Notes: a model not told the origin generated them from the letters alone. 64,000 nt of DNA from Polytrichum commune (GCA_950295325.1 OX485805.1:52414758-52478757); one strand, 5' to 3'; numbered from the stretch's first letter, positions 25,210 to 37,527 are shown. Translations and numbers: made by a program.

Positions 25210-25709
25210 AGGGCCACTTCACACATAAGCCAAGAACCATGACCATGGAATTGTGAGAGCCCAAAAGAAAGTGTTCAAAGGCCATCCCAACACACCTCCC
25301 AAATCATGTAATGTGGTCACGGACCCTCAAGTGTAGTGTGAAGTCATATGTGACCGGGCCCTCAATCAAATGCTATTTCAATGAATTTCTATTCATACGG
25401 GTCCTCACACATCATAAAATAGAATAAACCAACGGTTATGAGCGTTCAAAGTGCCATGGTCCCCCGGTTTTGCTTTAGGCCTACCTCCAAGAGGTGGTTT
25501 TGAAAACAATCCAAGTCACCATGAAACATGATCCATTCGATGCCATGCAAGAATCCATGCAGACTTTACATCCCTCTTGCATTCACCTACTCCGTTGGTC
25601 CCTCAAGCGTAGTGTGAAGCAAACTTGGACCGGCTCCGCCTTTTCCACCAATGAGAGTGCTTGAAGTGAAATGGTCACGGGCTCTCAGTCTCGTGTGTGA
25701 AGTGGCCCT
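25210..25709 (+). mobile_element. Family A MITE, 500 bp, copy 1
   Basis: Ends AGGGCCACTTCACAC and GTGTGAAGTGGCCCT are perfect 15-bp inverted repeats, extending with small gaps to about 39 bp (to ACCATGACCAT / ATGGTCACGGG). Near-full-length relatives sit at 32495-32994 (inverted) and 63371-63869 (same orientation). No coding capacity and no clear target-site duplication here. Superfamily undetermined. Confidence 0.88.
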
Positions 25710-25745
25710 CAGTACAGCCATTTTGATGTGTGTGGAGAAGGTAAA

Positions 25746-27076
25746 CTACATAATGTATGTAGTGTCATCAATTCTAATTATCTTGCTAAAATACTATTTG
25801 TAAACCACCCATGTAGTGTCACCAACGCTAAATGTAAACATAACATTATTTGTTATTCCTTGTAAAAGTTTCTTGGCATTAAAGATTTCCAATGTTGCAA
25901 TTAGTACTGTCATTTAGTAAGTGATATTTTCATTCAAATTTCAATCACCCATGACAAGATTTCATTATAGAATTGTTAGGATGCATACTATACCAAATTT
26001 TGTTTCAATTAGTTGGCAAGGTCTTCATTGAAATTTGAGTCATCTATGACAATACCGTAGCTTAATAGCAGGTTCGGCACAAAATAATTCTAAAAATAGA
26101 TGCCTAAAATGTTGGAATATTATTGGCATTTTTTGCCGAATATAAATTTAATTAAAATTGCCGAAAAATAAGATATTTTTACTTCTCACTAGAGTTTTAC
26201 TTATAGTGGAAGCATATGTCAATTTTGAAGGAGAGAAGGTGCTCCTTTTGTAATCAAGCTCACTTACATTAGTCCACATAGAATATGGGTTAAGAAGTAG
26301 CAAGACTCTAGGTGAGGCTTTTCAAATGTGTTGTAAACAAATTTTTGGAGTCCAATTGAGCATAGAAGATGAAGTTTTATAGAATTTTGTCCAACTAACA
26401 AAAGTTGAGAAATCAATCCTTCTTCCACCTCCAACAAGTTTTGTGTCAAAATAAGTCTTTATGCAAAAGATATGGACAAAACATTGCAGCCGTGTAAAGA
26501 TCAAAAAATTAAAATGCATTCATAACAGTTTTTCGGAGCTCATTTGTGCATAGAAGATCAACTTTTTTTGAATTTTGTTGGTCTAAGAAAAGTTTAGAAA
26601 TCAAGTAATCTTTCACCTCCAACAAATTTTATGTCATTTGAAAACTCTATGCAAAAGTTATGCGTGTTATAAAAATGAAGTCTAACTAGGTGCTTCACCT
26701 CAAAGTTTACATATCCCATATGCATTGTTGAACACAACTCCACTCTACTTGCATAAAGCACAGCTCATTCTCAACTCTTCACTCACATCTTACTTGTCAT
26801 TCAATGCAAGAGAGATGTACAAGATATAAGTTTAAATTTAAAAAATGAATTTAAGCCAAAATTTTAAAAATTAAAAGAGAAAATTGCCGAAAATGTGAAT
26901 ATACTATTTTAAGGTGTCAAACCTACTTTCTGAACTTTAATTAAATATTAGGCAGCAAGTTGCCGAACCTACTAGTAAACTACGGTACTTGTAAACTTAT
27001 TCATAAGAAGTGTCATTAGAAAAGTTACCACAATGACAACATCATCGTACGACACTAAATACAATATTTAGTGTAG
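25746..27076 (-). mobile_element. Family C MITE interrupted by another element
   Basis: The left end is at CTACATAATGTATGTAGTGTC and the right end is CGACACTAAATACAATATTT then AGTGTAG. Internal blocks GTAGTGTCACCAAC, TAACATTATTTGT-ATTCCTT, CAATCACCCATGACAA and TTATTCATAAGAAGTGTCATT match the copies at 33434 and, inverted, 57992. Removing 26053-26987 leaves about 396 bp, the size of the intact family members. Confidence 0.8.
26053..26987. mobile_element. 935-bp element nested in a family C MITE
   Basis: Ends TACCGTAGCTTAATAG and, on the other strand, TACCGTAGTTTACTAG continue into AGGTTCGGCA, giving a terminal inverted repeat of about 27 bp with four mismatches. The interior carries a diverged direct duplication of about 189 bp (26335-26475 against 26523-26665, sharing GCATAGAAGAT, GAATTTTGT and CACCTCCAACAA). 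TGCCGAA motifs recur near both ends. No transposase and no clear target-site duplication were seen. Confidence 0.8.
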
Positions 27077-27094
27077 TGTTGCAATTACAAATAC

Positions 27095-27457
27095 CAGTGT
27101 TGGATTGGCATCATTCTTTTCATTCTTTTTTCGTTTCTTTTATACCATTTGAGCATCTATAAGGAGGTTTTCACATTCTTGGATACCCATAGGTTATGGG
27201 TATTTGATAGCATTTTGTTTTTTGTACCATTCAAATTTGTACATCATCCAAAGAATCTTCATATTTAGCTTAAGTTGTCAAGGTATCAATATGGTTTGGA
27301 ATAGCAATGACATGAATAATAATTTGGGTATACAAAGATTCTCTCACCAAAATATCATAGTTTGACTAATATTACAATTTTGATCCCCATGGGTAGGTTC
27401 TTTGATACCATTGTTAATGTTGGTAATTGACACCATGGATTCACCATGCCAACATTG
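27095..27457 (-). mobile_element. Family B hAT-like MITE, inverted copy
   Basis: Ends CAGTGTTGGATTGGCAT and ATGCCAACATTG are inverted repeats. Internal blocks are the reverse complement of the copy at 50002-50354: GGTATCAATATGGTTTGGAA, ATTCTCTCACC and GGTAGGTTCTTTGATACCATT. No clear target-site duplication. It begins 18 bp after the end of the family C element. Confidence 0.8.
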
Positions 27458-28300
27458 GTGGAACCCAAAAGAGGGAGTATTGGACGACAACAATTTTGAG
27501 CTAGTGTGAATGGAAGACACGTAACCCTCCTATCCACATACTAGTGCAAGCTCAAATTTAAGTTTGAAATAGGCTTATGTGAATCCAATATAAAGCTTGG
27601 AAGGCTATTTTAGAGGTGATCTATGTAGGTGGTCTAAGGGCACACTTCCATGTGCTAGTCGTTTTGGCAAAGCAAAATAGAGTTGTCGATATTGGTGAAG
27701 CTTTCGCCAGTACCTTCAAGCATCTTTTTGGTTGAGCACTTCGATGTGGAGTAAGGGGGCCAAAATGTGAAATAGAAGATTTGTCTTGTTGTCCAATATG
27801 CAAATTGGAATGTGGCCATATTTGCACTTACCCGCTTTAAATGTAGTCTGACTAAATGATCGAGCTCTCATTTCGAGATGCTAAAGGTATGATTATAAAT
27901 CCATAAATTATGACAAAAAGTTGAGGCATCTTCAAGTTTGAACGATAAGAATATGGTTGTGATTTATGCACTGCAACCGCCAAAAGACGTGGCTCCAGTA
28001 AATTACATTTATGTTAAGTTTGGTTGCTTGGGTTGTTATATTGTGTGTCGTACACCTTTGAGAAATTCAGTGTAAAATACCACAAATTTGGGTCCACACC
28101 AACATGTTTAAGAAAATAAAGTTATGTTTTGGCTTAATTGAAAGTCAATGTGCATGTTCCAAACAAGAGAAAAGTTCAAGCCACCCTCCACATACTTCAA
28201 CTACATGCACCCCACAAACATGGTGGCCATTGACTTTTATTTTCCAGGGGAAATTAGTGAGCACTTTCATTTGGAGGGGGCTCCAATTTGTCTTTCATCT
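27458..28300. other. Intergenic, nothing recognised
   Basis: Short open frames only, none with a recognised motif. No terminal repeats identified. Confidence 0.45.
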
Positions 28301-28794
28301 ACAACGCTAATGGTATTTAGTGTCACATGCGAAAATAAAGTCACTTACCCTATTTTGAGTCGTATGATAGGTTACACTAATGACCAACAACTTTACCATT
28401 AGTGTCATCTCACGACACATGACGTTCACATCTACACACTAATATCTTGACATGAATATGTTCGATAGTGTTACAAGGCAGATGCTTATGTTACAAAATG
28501 GTTACAAGTTGACTAAAATGTATACATATGACACTTGGCATTAGTATGTTAAAGAATATCTTCCTCTTGCATACTAAAATGTAAAATTATCATATCATAT
28601 CATCTCAAGTATCCCAAATTCAAATGTGCTACGCTAAATGACATAATGTAGATAAATTTTCACTATGAAAAAGTTAATATGTTAACAAATAATATCAAAT
28701 TGGCAATTAATAAATGTGAAACTCTGAAACCTCTAGGCATATAGTTTAGGCCCTTCCCAAATAGTGTACATGTCACTATATACCATAAATTGTG
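28301..28794 (+). mobile_element. Family I MITE, copy 1 (partner in SOD intron 2)
   Basis: The start ACAACGCTAATGGTATTTAG and the end CACTATATACCATAAATTGTGT form diverged inverted repeats. Internal landmarks TCACACTAATG-like, ATCTTCCTCTTGC, CAAGTA, AATGTGCTAC, AAATGACAT and CCCAAATAGTG appear in the same order at 49552-49978. Confidence 0.72.
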
Positions 28795-30915
28795 TAATGG
28801 TTTTCCCCAACTTCAAAGGCACGTGGAAGTGCGCCTTTAGTAGACTACAAGGGAACTTGCAAGAGGTTGGAGAAATGGAACCTTGGAATCTTATGATCAA
28901 CGGTTGTCCGGACAAATAAGATTATGATGCCTTTGAACTTGCTCACACCCACCCAAGTGTAACTTCTAGCGACAAGTGTAACAACATGCGACTTTGGAAT
29001 GGTGGATCTAGTGAAAGAACAACACCATAGTCACGCCAAGACCCCGAAAAGAAGGTTCAAAACAAGTAAATAGCTTAAGACGAACCAAGCTTGAAACTCG
29101 TGCCACGCATGCACCGAGGCGCACCCACAATACCACCACGGTCAACATAAAGATGGAAGGTTGGCACATGGGCACCTAAGAGACCCATCCGAGACCACAT
29201 GATCGTATGTTGAGCTTTGTGATCACTCTTCTCATTTAGTTACATGTGTTGAATAGCATATAGTAAGGCTTGTAATGGCTTGGGGTTTGTGGCGTCTATG
29301 TTAACTCATCTAGTGTGGATGAAGGGGCTATGGTTTAAATAAATACCCTACACGTTGAGAGTCAATGTATTCTCACTAGATTGATTTGTGGCGTTTGGTG
29401 TTGTTTTTGGAGTTGAATCCTTTCAAAACGAATTTTTTAAAGTTGTAAAACAATTTGTTGCGTTTTCACCTTCCCCAATGGGTGAGTCTGAGTAGACACC
29501 ACAAATTCTTGGCTTGGGATTCATGGCGTTTGTGTAAACTCATCCATCATGGATGAAGGGGCTCCGATGTGAAAGTTACACTACGAGATTGAGGGTTAAT
29601 TCATTCCACATTGACACCCCTAGAATATTTCGGGGTCTTTGACTATATTTGTGGATTCAAATCATCTAAAAACAATCATTCACATGCTACAATGTGCTAT
29701 AATATATTCACAAGCTATTCAGTGATTGGAGTTACACACCATTGTATCTTTTCAGTATTGATGTAGAATTTTACCAAGTAAAGATGCCTCTATTGTATAA
29801 TGTCCAAACAACCAATTTGACCTTTATTGGAAAAAATGAATTATATAGTTAATAAATGTTGCATTGAGTAATTCTAGATAATAAGTGACAGTTAGTGCTA
29901 TATGTAGTGTAGTGAATGGTCAACCACAAACCTCATGTGATGGATATCAAGGGAACATCAATATTTTGATTCACATCTTCAATGAAAGTGCAACCTTAAG
30001 AACATTAACACGAACGGCATTGAATGACCTCAAAGACATGCACCTTAGGATAGGGTTAACACAAGGATCCAAGACAACAAAAACTCCAAAATTGAGCAAC
30101 TTTATTGGTTGAGAGCAAAAATCTGGATCCAAGGAGTTTACATTGTGATTTGGGCAGAAGACATTAAAAAAAGATCAGTGGACCTAATGTGGCATCACTT
30201 TCTTGTTGGACCTTAGCATTCTTCACTCAAGAAATACAATATACCTCCTAGTTTGAGAAACCAATGTTCAAGCTTGGGTCCAATCTTGAGTCCAAAAGTA
30301 AGGTCCCCAAGCTTTGTAAGGGCATTTTGGACCCTCAATTTTTGGACATGCACACTAATGTAAACCTATATGTATCTTACATGTGGCAAAAGTGCGAAGT
30401 GGCAAAAAGTGACAACAAATCACGACTCAACAACCAAAACTGAAAGGAAGACATCCAATGCCCACCAAAGCCAAACATAAAAATCAAAACCTACTTGACG
30501 AATACCATATTTGTGATACCAATCATGTATTGATACTTGGACAATATCTAGATGATGAGAGAGACGACCACGAGAAAGTCTAAATCATTTTTTTGTCATA
30601 ACCCTTGTTTGCATGTGTAAAATGGCCCTAACCACATGTACATAACAATGATTGTATTGCACAATTTTTTTTTGTAATGAAACATCAATCAATCAAAATT
30701 GGATTGAATATCATACCTTCCTTGATTTAGTCATGATTTAGCCCCCCCCCCCCCCCCAAACCACACACAAAGTTGTGTTGACAATTGAGTCTAGGGTAAT
30801 CAATGAAATTCGAGGACTTGAGGACCTCCTCAAATGCATGTACCTGACCATTGTCAAAAACACATAAAATTCCCATTCTATGTACCCAAGTAGTATATAA
30901 ACAAATTGTCCAACA
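28795..30915. other. Intergenic with a diverged ~233-bp tandem duplication
   Basis: Copies begin at about 29278 and 29511, sharing GGCTTGGG-TT-TGGCGT, AACTCATC, GGATGAAGGGGCT and GAGAGTYAAT-CATTC blocks. A C15 homopolymer lies at 30741-30756. Short stretches at about 30490-30600 resemble family B. No gene is supported. Confidence 0.5.
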
Positions 30916-31304
30916 CTACACCAACTATTATGATTAGTGTCGTATGGCATTTTATGTCATTGTGGTAAATTTTCTAATGACACTTCTTAAGAACATGTCG
31001 TGGATGATTGAAAATTGGATGAAACCCATGCCAAATACTCAAATAAAGTTCGATAAATTATGCATCCCAACATTTTTGTAATGAAACATTGTCATGGAGG
31101 ATTGAAATTTGGATGAGAAATCACTTCGTAAGTGACAATAATCGAAACATTTTATATGTATGATGCCCAATTTTTTTTACAAGGAATGACAAATAATGTT
31201 AGGTTCACATTTAGTGTTAGTGACAATACATTGGTGGTTTCCAATTAGTATCGAGCAAGACAAATAGAATCGGAGACACTAAATACAAAGCTTTTTTAAA
31301 GTGT
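30916..31304 (+). mobile_element. Family C MITE, decayed copy
   Basis: It starts with CTACACCAACTATTATGATTAGTGTCG and ends near GACACTAAATACAAAGC. Internal GTCATTGTGGTAAATTTTCT, ACACTTCTTA, GATTGAAATTTGGATGA, AATCACTT-GTAAGTGA and TACAAGGAATGACAAATAATGTTAG match the copy at 57992-58369. Confidence 0.72.
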
Positions 31305-32494
31305 GATTTGTAATAAGAATAACATTGACTTAAACAATAACTCAAGTTAGAAAGATTCATTCACTTTGCAATATACACCAAATATCAATATTCGATTGAT
31401 AGTACAATTTGGATACCATTGGAGTAGATTCTTTGTAACCATTATCGATGTGAGGAATAATAACATGCATTAACCTACATACCGGTCCAACATTGCTATC
31501 CACCACCAAAAAATGACTTGGCAACCAAAAGCCAAAGAAATGAAAGTAAAAGAAGGAAGAAGCTATAAGTTGCTTATTACTTACTTCCCACAACAAAGGC
31601 TTCCCTCGCATTTTTGTTGTCCCCCTCTCTCCACTTTCTCGTCAAGGAAGTTAGAGAGGGCAAATAAAGGTGACCAAGGTGACATCATCTTTCCGTTTTC
31701 ACTTTCCACTAACCTCGAACTTGGTACCCACCTTAACTAGAGTCAAACCACCTATTGCCGATTTGGACCCCATTGGAATCTATAGGGCATTGGAGTTTCA
31801 ATCAAGATGAGACTAATTTTAATAGTTTCTTTTCATGACTGGTTAAAATAAGGTTCCGTGTTTCATGGCTTGGGCTTTTGTGCATAGCAAGGCATGATTG
31901 TCAGCCATCATGTTAATTAGAGCATGACTTAGAGTGAATGTCGAAGTTTTCATAACTACTTGTGAGCAAATATATTCCAGAAAGCATGGGTTTGTAGGTC
32001 ATAATCTAGACCCCAAGAAGTGTTTAATTTCCACTTCTACAAAAGTCTTACACATACCTTGCAATCCGAAAGCAAGTGTAAAAGAGTGTTTAGAACTTAA
32101 ACCTCCTTTAGGCTCAACTCCAAAATTTCAAACAGTTGCGGGTGCTTTAGAGAGGAAGAAGGGTTGCAACCAATGTTTAAAGTTGAAAAAGAAAATTGTG
32201 ACAATATTTCATTGCAAATTGCTTACAAGAGAAGGTAGGGTTTTGTCCAATGGATGAACTTATCCATCATCCATGACAATATTTGTTCACTTATTCATAA
32301 GAAGGTGTCGTCCAAAAAGTTACCATAGTGCTTTAAAATATCATTTCTATTGTACTTACTATTATGGGTTCATATATGAGCTTGTGGCTATGATCAAGGT
32401 AAAGCATCCCTCGTTCACACCAACCGTAGAGGTTGGCATCTCTATCTCTCTCTCTCTCTCTCTCTCTAAACTACTCAATACTTCTCACAAACAA
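31305..32494. other. Intergenic repeat patchwork
   Basis: It holds a partial inverted family B piece (about 31370-31500, CCAAATATCAATATT and GGTCCAACATTG), a family E CT-rich repeat copy (31555-31720), a truncated family C piece (about 32255-32345) and a (CT)n run at 32445-32467. The 107-codon frame at 31934-32257 has no recognised motif. Confidence 0.55.
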
Positions 32495-32994
32495 AGGGTC
32501 ACTTCACACATGAGACTGAGAGCCCGTGGCCATTACACTTCAAGCACTCTCATTGGTGGAAAAGGCGGAGCTAGTCCAAGTTCGTTTCACACTACACTTG
32601 AGGGACCAACCGAGTATGTGAATGCAAGATGGATATAAAGTCTACATGGATTCCTACATGGCATCAAATGGATTATGTTTCATGGTCACTTTGACTATTT
32701 TCAAACACCACCTCTTGGAGGGAGGCCTAACATAAAACCGGGAGACCATGGCATTCCGAACACTCACAACTGTTGATTTATTCTAATTTTGTGATGTGTG
32801 AAGACCCACATGAATAAAAATCATTAAAATAACATACAATTGAGGGCCCGCTCACATACGACTTCACACTACACTTGAGAACCCGTGACCACACTACATG
32901 ATCTTGAAGGTGTGTTGGGACAACCTTTGGACACTTTCTTTTGGGCTCTCACAATTTCATGGTCGCGGCTCTTAGCTTGTGTGTGAACCGGCCC
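32495..32994 (-). mobile_element. Family A MITE, copy 2, inside a family E repeat
   Basis: Inverted relative to 25210-25709 and the same length. The left end AGGGTCACTTCACACA and right end TGTGTGAACCGGCCC are slightly diverged. The left flank ends ...CACAAACAAA and the right flank resumes AAGGCTCCCCTTTCATTTG; together they rebuild the CACAAACAAAGGCTCC block seen uninterrupted at 36020 and 36885. The element therefore inserted into a family E copy. Confidence 0.82.
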
Positions 32995-33433
32995 GAAGGC
33001 TCCCCTTTCATTTGTGACATTTGGAGTCCCTCTCTCTCCTCTTTCTAAGCGGAGCAAAGGTGACCAAGGTGACATCGTTATCCCGTCTCCGGTTTTCAAT
33101 GGAAAAAAACCATACTGTAAGAGATTCTATGTGAATGCGTTTCACTATCTAATCTCAAAGATATCCACATTACTATTGCGATATGAAGTGTGAGGTGGCA
33201 AAAAGAAACTCCCGAGTTTGACTTGGCAACCAAAACCAAAAGGTAGGGACCCAAAACCGGAGAGTGGCAATTATCATAATACGAACATATTTCTCATTCA
33301 TCCAACATAAAAACTTGACTTCCCTATAAGTTTGTGGCCAATTCATCTCAAATGACTTGAACAATGTTAATTCATGTTAAGTACATGTACTTAAGGTGTC
33401 AAATGAGCTGAATAAAATCATCTGGTTTGCATA
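32995..33433. other. Intergenic, rest of a family E copy and repeat F
   Basis: 32995-33110 is the right half of a family E copy (CTCTCTCCTCTTTCTAAG, GGTGACCAAGGTGACATC). 33180-33370 carries repeat F (GAGGTGGCAAAAAGAAA, TGACTTGGCAAC, CAATTCATCTCAAATGACTT), also seen at 34105-34260, 31505 and 52880. No gene. Confidence 0.55.
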
Positions 33434-33784
33434 CTACACTAAATGATGTGTTTAGTGTCACCAATTCTATTTGTCTTGCGCAATACTGATTGTGAATTGC
33501 CTATGTAGTGTCACCGACACTAAGTGTAAACCTAACATTATTTGTCATTCCTTATAAAAAAAATCAAACATTAGAGATTTACAATGCTGCGATTATTGTC
33601 ACTTACTAAGTGATTTTTCAATCATCCATGACAACGATTATTTATGTTAATGTTAGGATGCAAAACATACCAAAAGTGAATTGGAATGACATTATTTGTA
33701 AACTTATTTATAAGAATTGTCATTAGATAAGTTTCCATAGTGACATAAAATGCCATATGACACTAAATACGATATCTAGTGTAG
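33434..33784 (-). mobile_element. Family C MITE, complete copy, 351 bp
   Basis: It begins CTACACTAAATGATGTGTTTAGTGTCACC and ends GACACTAAATACGATATCTAGTGTAG, a near-palindromic terminal inverted repeat of about 27 bp. Flanks are ATA and GTA, consistent with a mutated TWA duplication. Interior matches 25746-27076 in the same orientation. Confidence 0.85.
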
Positions 33785-36700
33785 GTATTTGAGAGCTTTC
33801 ATGTTAGGATGATAGAAAGGTAAGTTATGATTCCCTCCGGAAACCAAGTGAAGCAAAGGTAAAGAAATAAGAAGCAATAATGAGTTACTTATTGCTTCCC
33901 GATCCGCTCTCCTTTCATTGTGTCATTCGGCCTCTCTCTCTCCTCTTTCTAAGTGGAGAAGAGAGGGTGAACAATAACGACCATTTGACATCATCATTCC
34001 ATTTTTCGCTTTTAATGACAACACACTCTTAAAAACACGTGTAGGGATGCAATTCACTAACTTCGAAGGTAACTAACTCACCCTACATATGGGGAATGAA
34101 GTGAGAGGTGGCAAAAAGAAAATTGACCAAGCGTGACTTGGCAACAACACCAAATGGTAGACACCCTAAACCCGGGTCTAGTTTCATGACACGGAAGGGG
34201 GTAATCATAAAAAATATGCCCGCTTCGGGTTGGTTACTAATTCACCCCAAATTAAAGCTTATTAGATTGACTCAAGGTCTTTTGATGTTAATTTAGTGGT
34301 TAATTTGATTAAAACTAACAATGTGGGATTCACGATAGTAATCAATGTTTTCATCCTCCCTTTCCCACAATTTGGCCTCTCCCTTGGTAAGAGTAATGAA
34401 CATTCACCTAGTACATGTTCAAAGCAACGGCCCTTTGGAGAGGATGAAGACGTTGGTTTCTGTGTAGAGCCCAAGCATTGTTTTTTAAAGACATTTAAAC
34501 CCCTAAACAATGATTAGAGACCCTAAATTAATTTGAATAGGTTTAATTTAGTTTGAATCGATAACTAACTTATAGGGTGAATGTTCACAACACCTATCGA
34601 CAAGGAGGGCAAACTGAGGTGGGAAGGGTGAAAATGTAGAATATTAGTCTAGAGCCCCATATATTGTTATTTCAAAACAGTCAAACCTCTAAGTTGGGAT
34701 CAAAGATTTATATGAAATTCCCATTATAGGGGCATGTCTATATGAAACCAACATCCACCCCACCCAAAACCATACCAAAGCGGGTGAATGTTCACATGAC
34801 CTACCGAGGGGGAAGGGGGCGTGAACATGGGGAAGGGGAGGGTAAAGACATTGAAACTATTGTATAGATTGGGAGTTGTTGTTTTTTGAGAGAATGACCT
34901 TTGAATCAATGTTAGAGACCATGAATTAATTTAATGGGCTGAAATTGGGTTGACTCAACATCCAACCTATATAGATTCTTTTGTAAAGTTTTGTTTCGGT
35001 CCCCCCCCCTTCTCTTCCTTTCTACGACCCACTTAGTAGATGTTACGAAATCACACAAGAGGCAGTTCGATTCCCAACTTTGAAATCTCCTCTCTACTCG
35101 ACAAAAAAAACTTGCAAGATGGTCAACTGTCCCATGTGCTTTGGCGTTGGCTTATTTCTGTCTCAACAAAAAGAAAAGAAAAAGAAAAGAAAAAAGCACA
35201 CACACACACACACACACACAAGAACCTATGAGACAAATTTGTATTTCACCCCGATGGTATGTGTTGGAGAGAGGGAATGGCTGCATAAGAGTGTACCTCT
35301 CATCCATCCAACATAGAAACTCTACCCCTATGCATTTGTGGCACATTCTTCTTGAATGGAAGGACTAGACTAGTTCAAAGTCCTTCAAAATTCCGATTTG
35401 AAATGAACTAAACACAATGACATCCACTCTAGGTGAGAATATTGTTTCAAGGGCCTTACGATGGACAACCGAGAGGGTCACTCGTATACAATAAACTCCT
35501 CTCTCCACCATTGTGACACGTAATCAGTTTTTGGAGCCGTGTTGCTGACGTGGCAACTTCCTAGTGGTCCGTTCGGATAGAGATTCTAAACCATATTATG
35601 CACTCTCCTTCCTAATAATATGTTGAACCGGTCGTTGTGGGAGCAATAAAGCTCCCAAAATGGGCGACACCTAGTAATTAATGTTTGGAATATAGTATAT
35701 GGTCATAAATGTGGGACCGGCACCACATTACAACCAATAAATCGATCTCCAAACACTGCATAACATTATTCAGATCCATAACAATGTTACGTGGGACTGA
35801 TGATATTTCACGTAGTGTTCATGGATATTCCCCACATTCAATCTAAAATGATTGGTAGTTTTCCTGAATTCTTGAGTGTGAACTGGTTATCTCCCAAACT
35901 CAACCGGTTCATCTATGACTAGTGGTCGGTTCATCCCGTTCATTAAAGCAAAGGCAAAGAAAAAAGTAAAAAAAGGAAAAAAGAATAATAAGTTATAAGT
36001 TACTTATTACACCCTACAAACAAAAGGCTCCTCTCTCACTCTCTAGGTAGATGGGCTTTAAGTGGTTCGTTTTCTTAATCGGACCCCTCTATTTTCATTG
36101 GTATGTGGTTCGGTGTGGAATATGTCTTCAAATATTAATAACTACTTTACAATCAATAGTGAACACAATTGGGAGGACCTACATTAAGAAACCGACAAAC
36201 ATGCACTTCATATAACCATAACTAAATTAGGGGATGTCCGATTTTCATTATGGTTTTTGCAAATGTTTCATCGTAGATTTGCTAGTGCAAGATGAGTTTT
36301 GTTGTGTAAATATAATCGACATGAGTCGGAGAAACATGAAAAACAAACCAAATAACATCCACATACCTCGATACAAAACCAACATTCATTCCATCCTAAA
36401 CCAAGCGAAGGCAAAGGCAAAGAAAACGAAGAAGGATTAATAAGTTACAAAGTTACTTGTTACTCCCCACAAACAAAGGATCCCCTGCTTTCCTTTGTGT
36501 AGTTTGGCCTCTCTCTCTCTCTCTCTCTCTAATGATACATAATCAACATTCACTCACCCAAAACCAAGCAAAGGCAAAGGCAAAGGCAAAGAAAAGGGAT
36601 TGTTAAATTGACTACACATTCGTTAAAACGACCATAGTCAATATGTGCGGTGTCAACTAGGGAGTCAACTAGGCTTGGACTTGTCATCCAAGTTGGCCAA

Positions 36701-36844
36701 GTACGACTTATCAATTTTGACACAGAATTGATACCTTGCTCCTGTTCATGTGTGCGATGAGAAACCAAATTTTGACAGGGGGGACATGTCTATGTGCTCG
36801 TTTTTAACAAAGTATGCGGTGGATTTAACGATTCCCTAAAGAAA
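33785..36844. other. Intergenic, family E and F repeats and a tandem duplication
   Basis: Family E copies at about 33835-34010, 35985-36060 and 36430-36535 share CTTATTAC-CCC-ACAAACAAAGG and a CT-rich tail. AAACCAAGC-AAGGCAAAGGCAAAG runs occur at 36397-36425 and 36555-36595. A diverged duplication of about 395 bp links 34514-34620 to 34909-34985 (TTAGAGACC-TGAATTAATTT). (CA)n lies at 35197-35221. No gene. Confidence 0.55.
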
Positions 36845-36894
36845 AAGAAGGGAGTAATAAGTTACAAGTTACATAATACTCCCCACAAACCAAA

Positions 36895-36937
<43 letters not shown>

Positions 36938-37000
36938 CCCCCCCTCCCTTCCCTTTCTCTTTCTCTTTCTCTCTCTCTCTCTCTCTGGAGCAAAGAGGCA
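36845..37000 (+). promoter_or_regulatory. CT-rich initiator/leader region of the RNA-binding protein gene
   Basis: (CT)n at 36897-36932 and 36955-36986 lie about 0.55-0.65 kb before the start codon. CT tracts near transcription starts are common in plant promoters. The left part (AAGTTACATAATACTCCCCACAAACCAAAGGCTC) is a family E repeat copy. No TATA box is evident, and the transcription start itself is inferred. Confidence 0.45.
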
Positions 37001-37527
37001 AGCAGGCAACAGACAGACAGACAGGAGAGAGGGACAGACAGAGACCGAAGAGAGAAGAAAGAGGTTGGCTGAGCGCGTCTGCTGCGTCGCGCACCCGCTC
37101 TTTCTCTCTCTCTCTCGCCCTCCCTCTTTTTGCCTCCTCGGCGAGCGTGGACCAGTTCTCGCCCGGCCGCTTGCCTCATGCTTCCACGCTCCTGGCCATC
37201 GCCATCTCTTCTGGTACGTAGGCCGTTCCCAGCGCTCTCTTCCGACCCTCTCCGATCAACTTGTCGAGGCGTATTGTGGGTTTTCTTCTTGATCTAGGGT
37301 TTGGTAGTTACAAAAGGGGTAGGGTTCGCTTCTCCTTCTTGGCAACTACTTACCGCGCGGGGGCTTGGTTGGTAGGGCGGGGGAGTTACATTGCATTACA
37401 TTGTGGTTGTGGTTGTGAAAGGGTTTGGTGTCTGGTGATGGTTTGTGATGATGCTTCTGTGTTTGTGTGCGTAGGGTGGTGGGGTTTGAAGACGCAAGGG
37501 GGCTGGTAGGACAGGTTAGGATTGGGG
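37001..37527 (+). promoter_or_regulatory. Presumed 5' leader of the RNA-binding protein gene, possibly with an intron
   Basis: GC-richer sequence up to about 37210 changes to T/G-rich sequence with plant-intron composition. A plausible leader intron runs from GTACGT at 37213 to an AG at about 37509. TAGGGTTTGG at 37297 is a telo-box-like element often found in leaders of plant translation and RNA genes. Only transcripts can settle this. Confidence 0.4.

Noticed and set aside
31934..32257. 107-codon Lys/Cys-containing frame
   Set aside because: No motif, and its 3' part overlaps a truncated family C repeat.
35040..35110. GTTCGATTCC resembling a tRNA T-loop
   Set aside because: No matching acceptor, D or anticodon arms around it.
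36794..37179. Open frames rich in Ser-Leu or Arg-Glu before the RNA-binding protein gene
   Set aside because: They are translations of the (CT)n microsatellites, not proteins.
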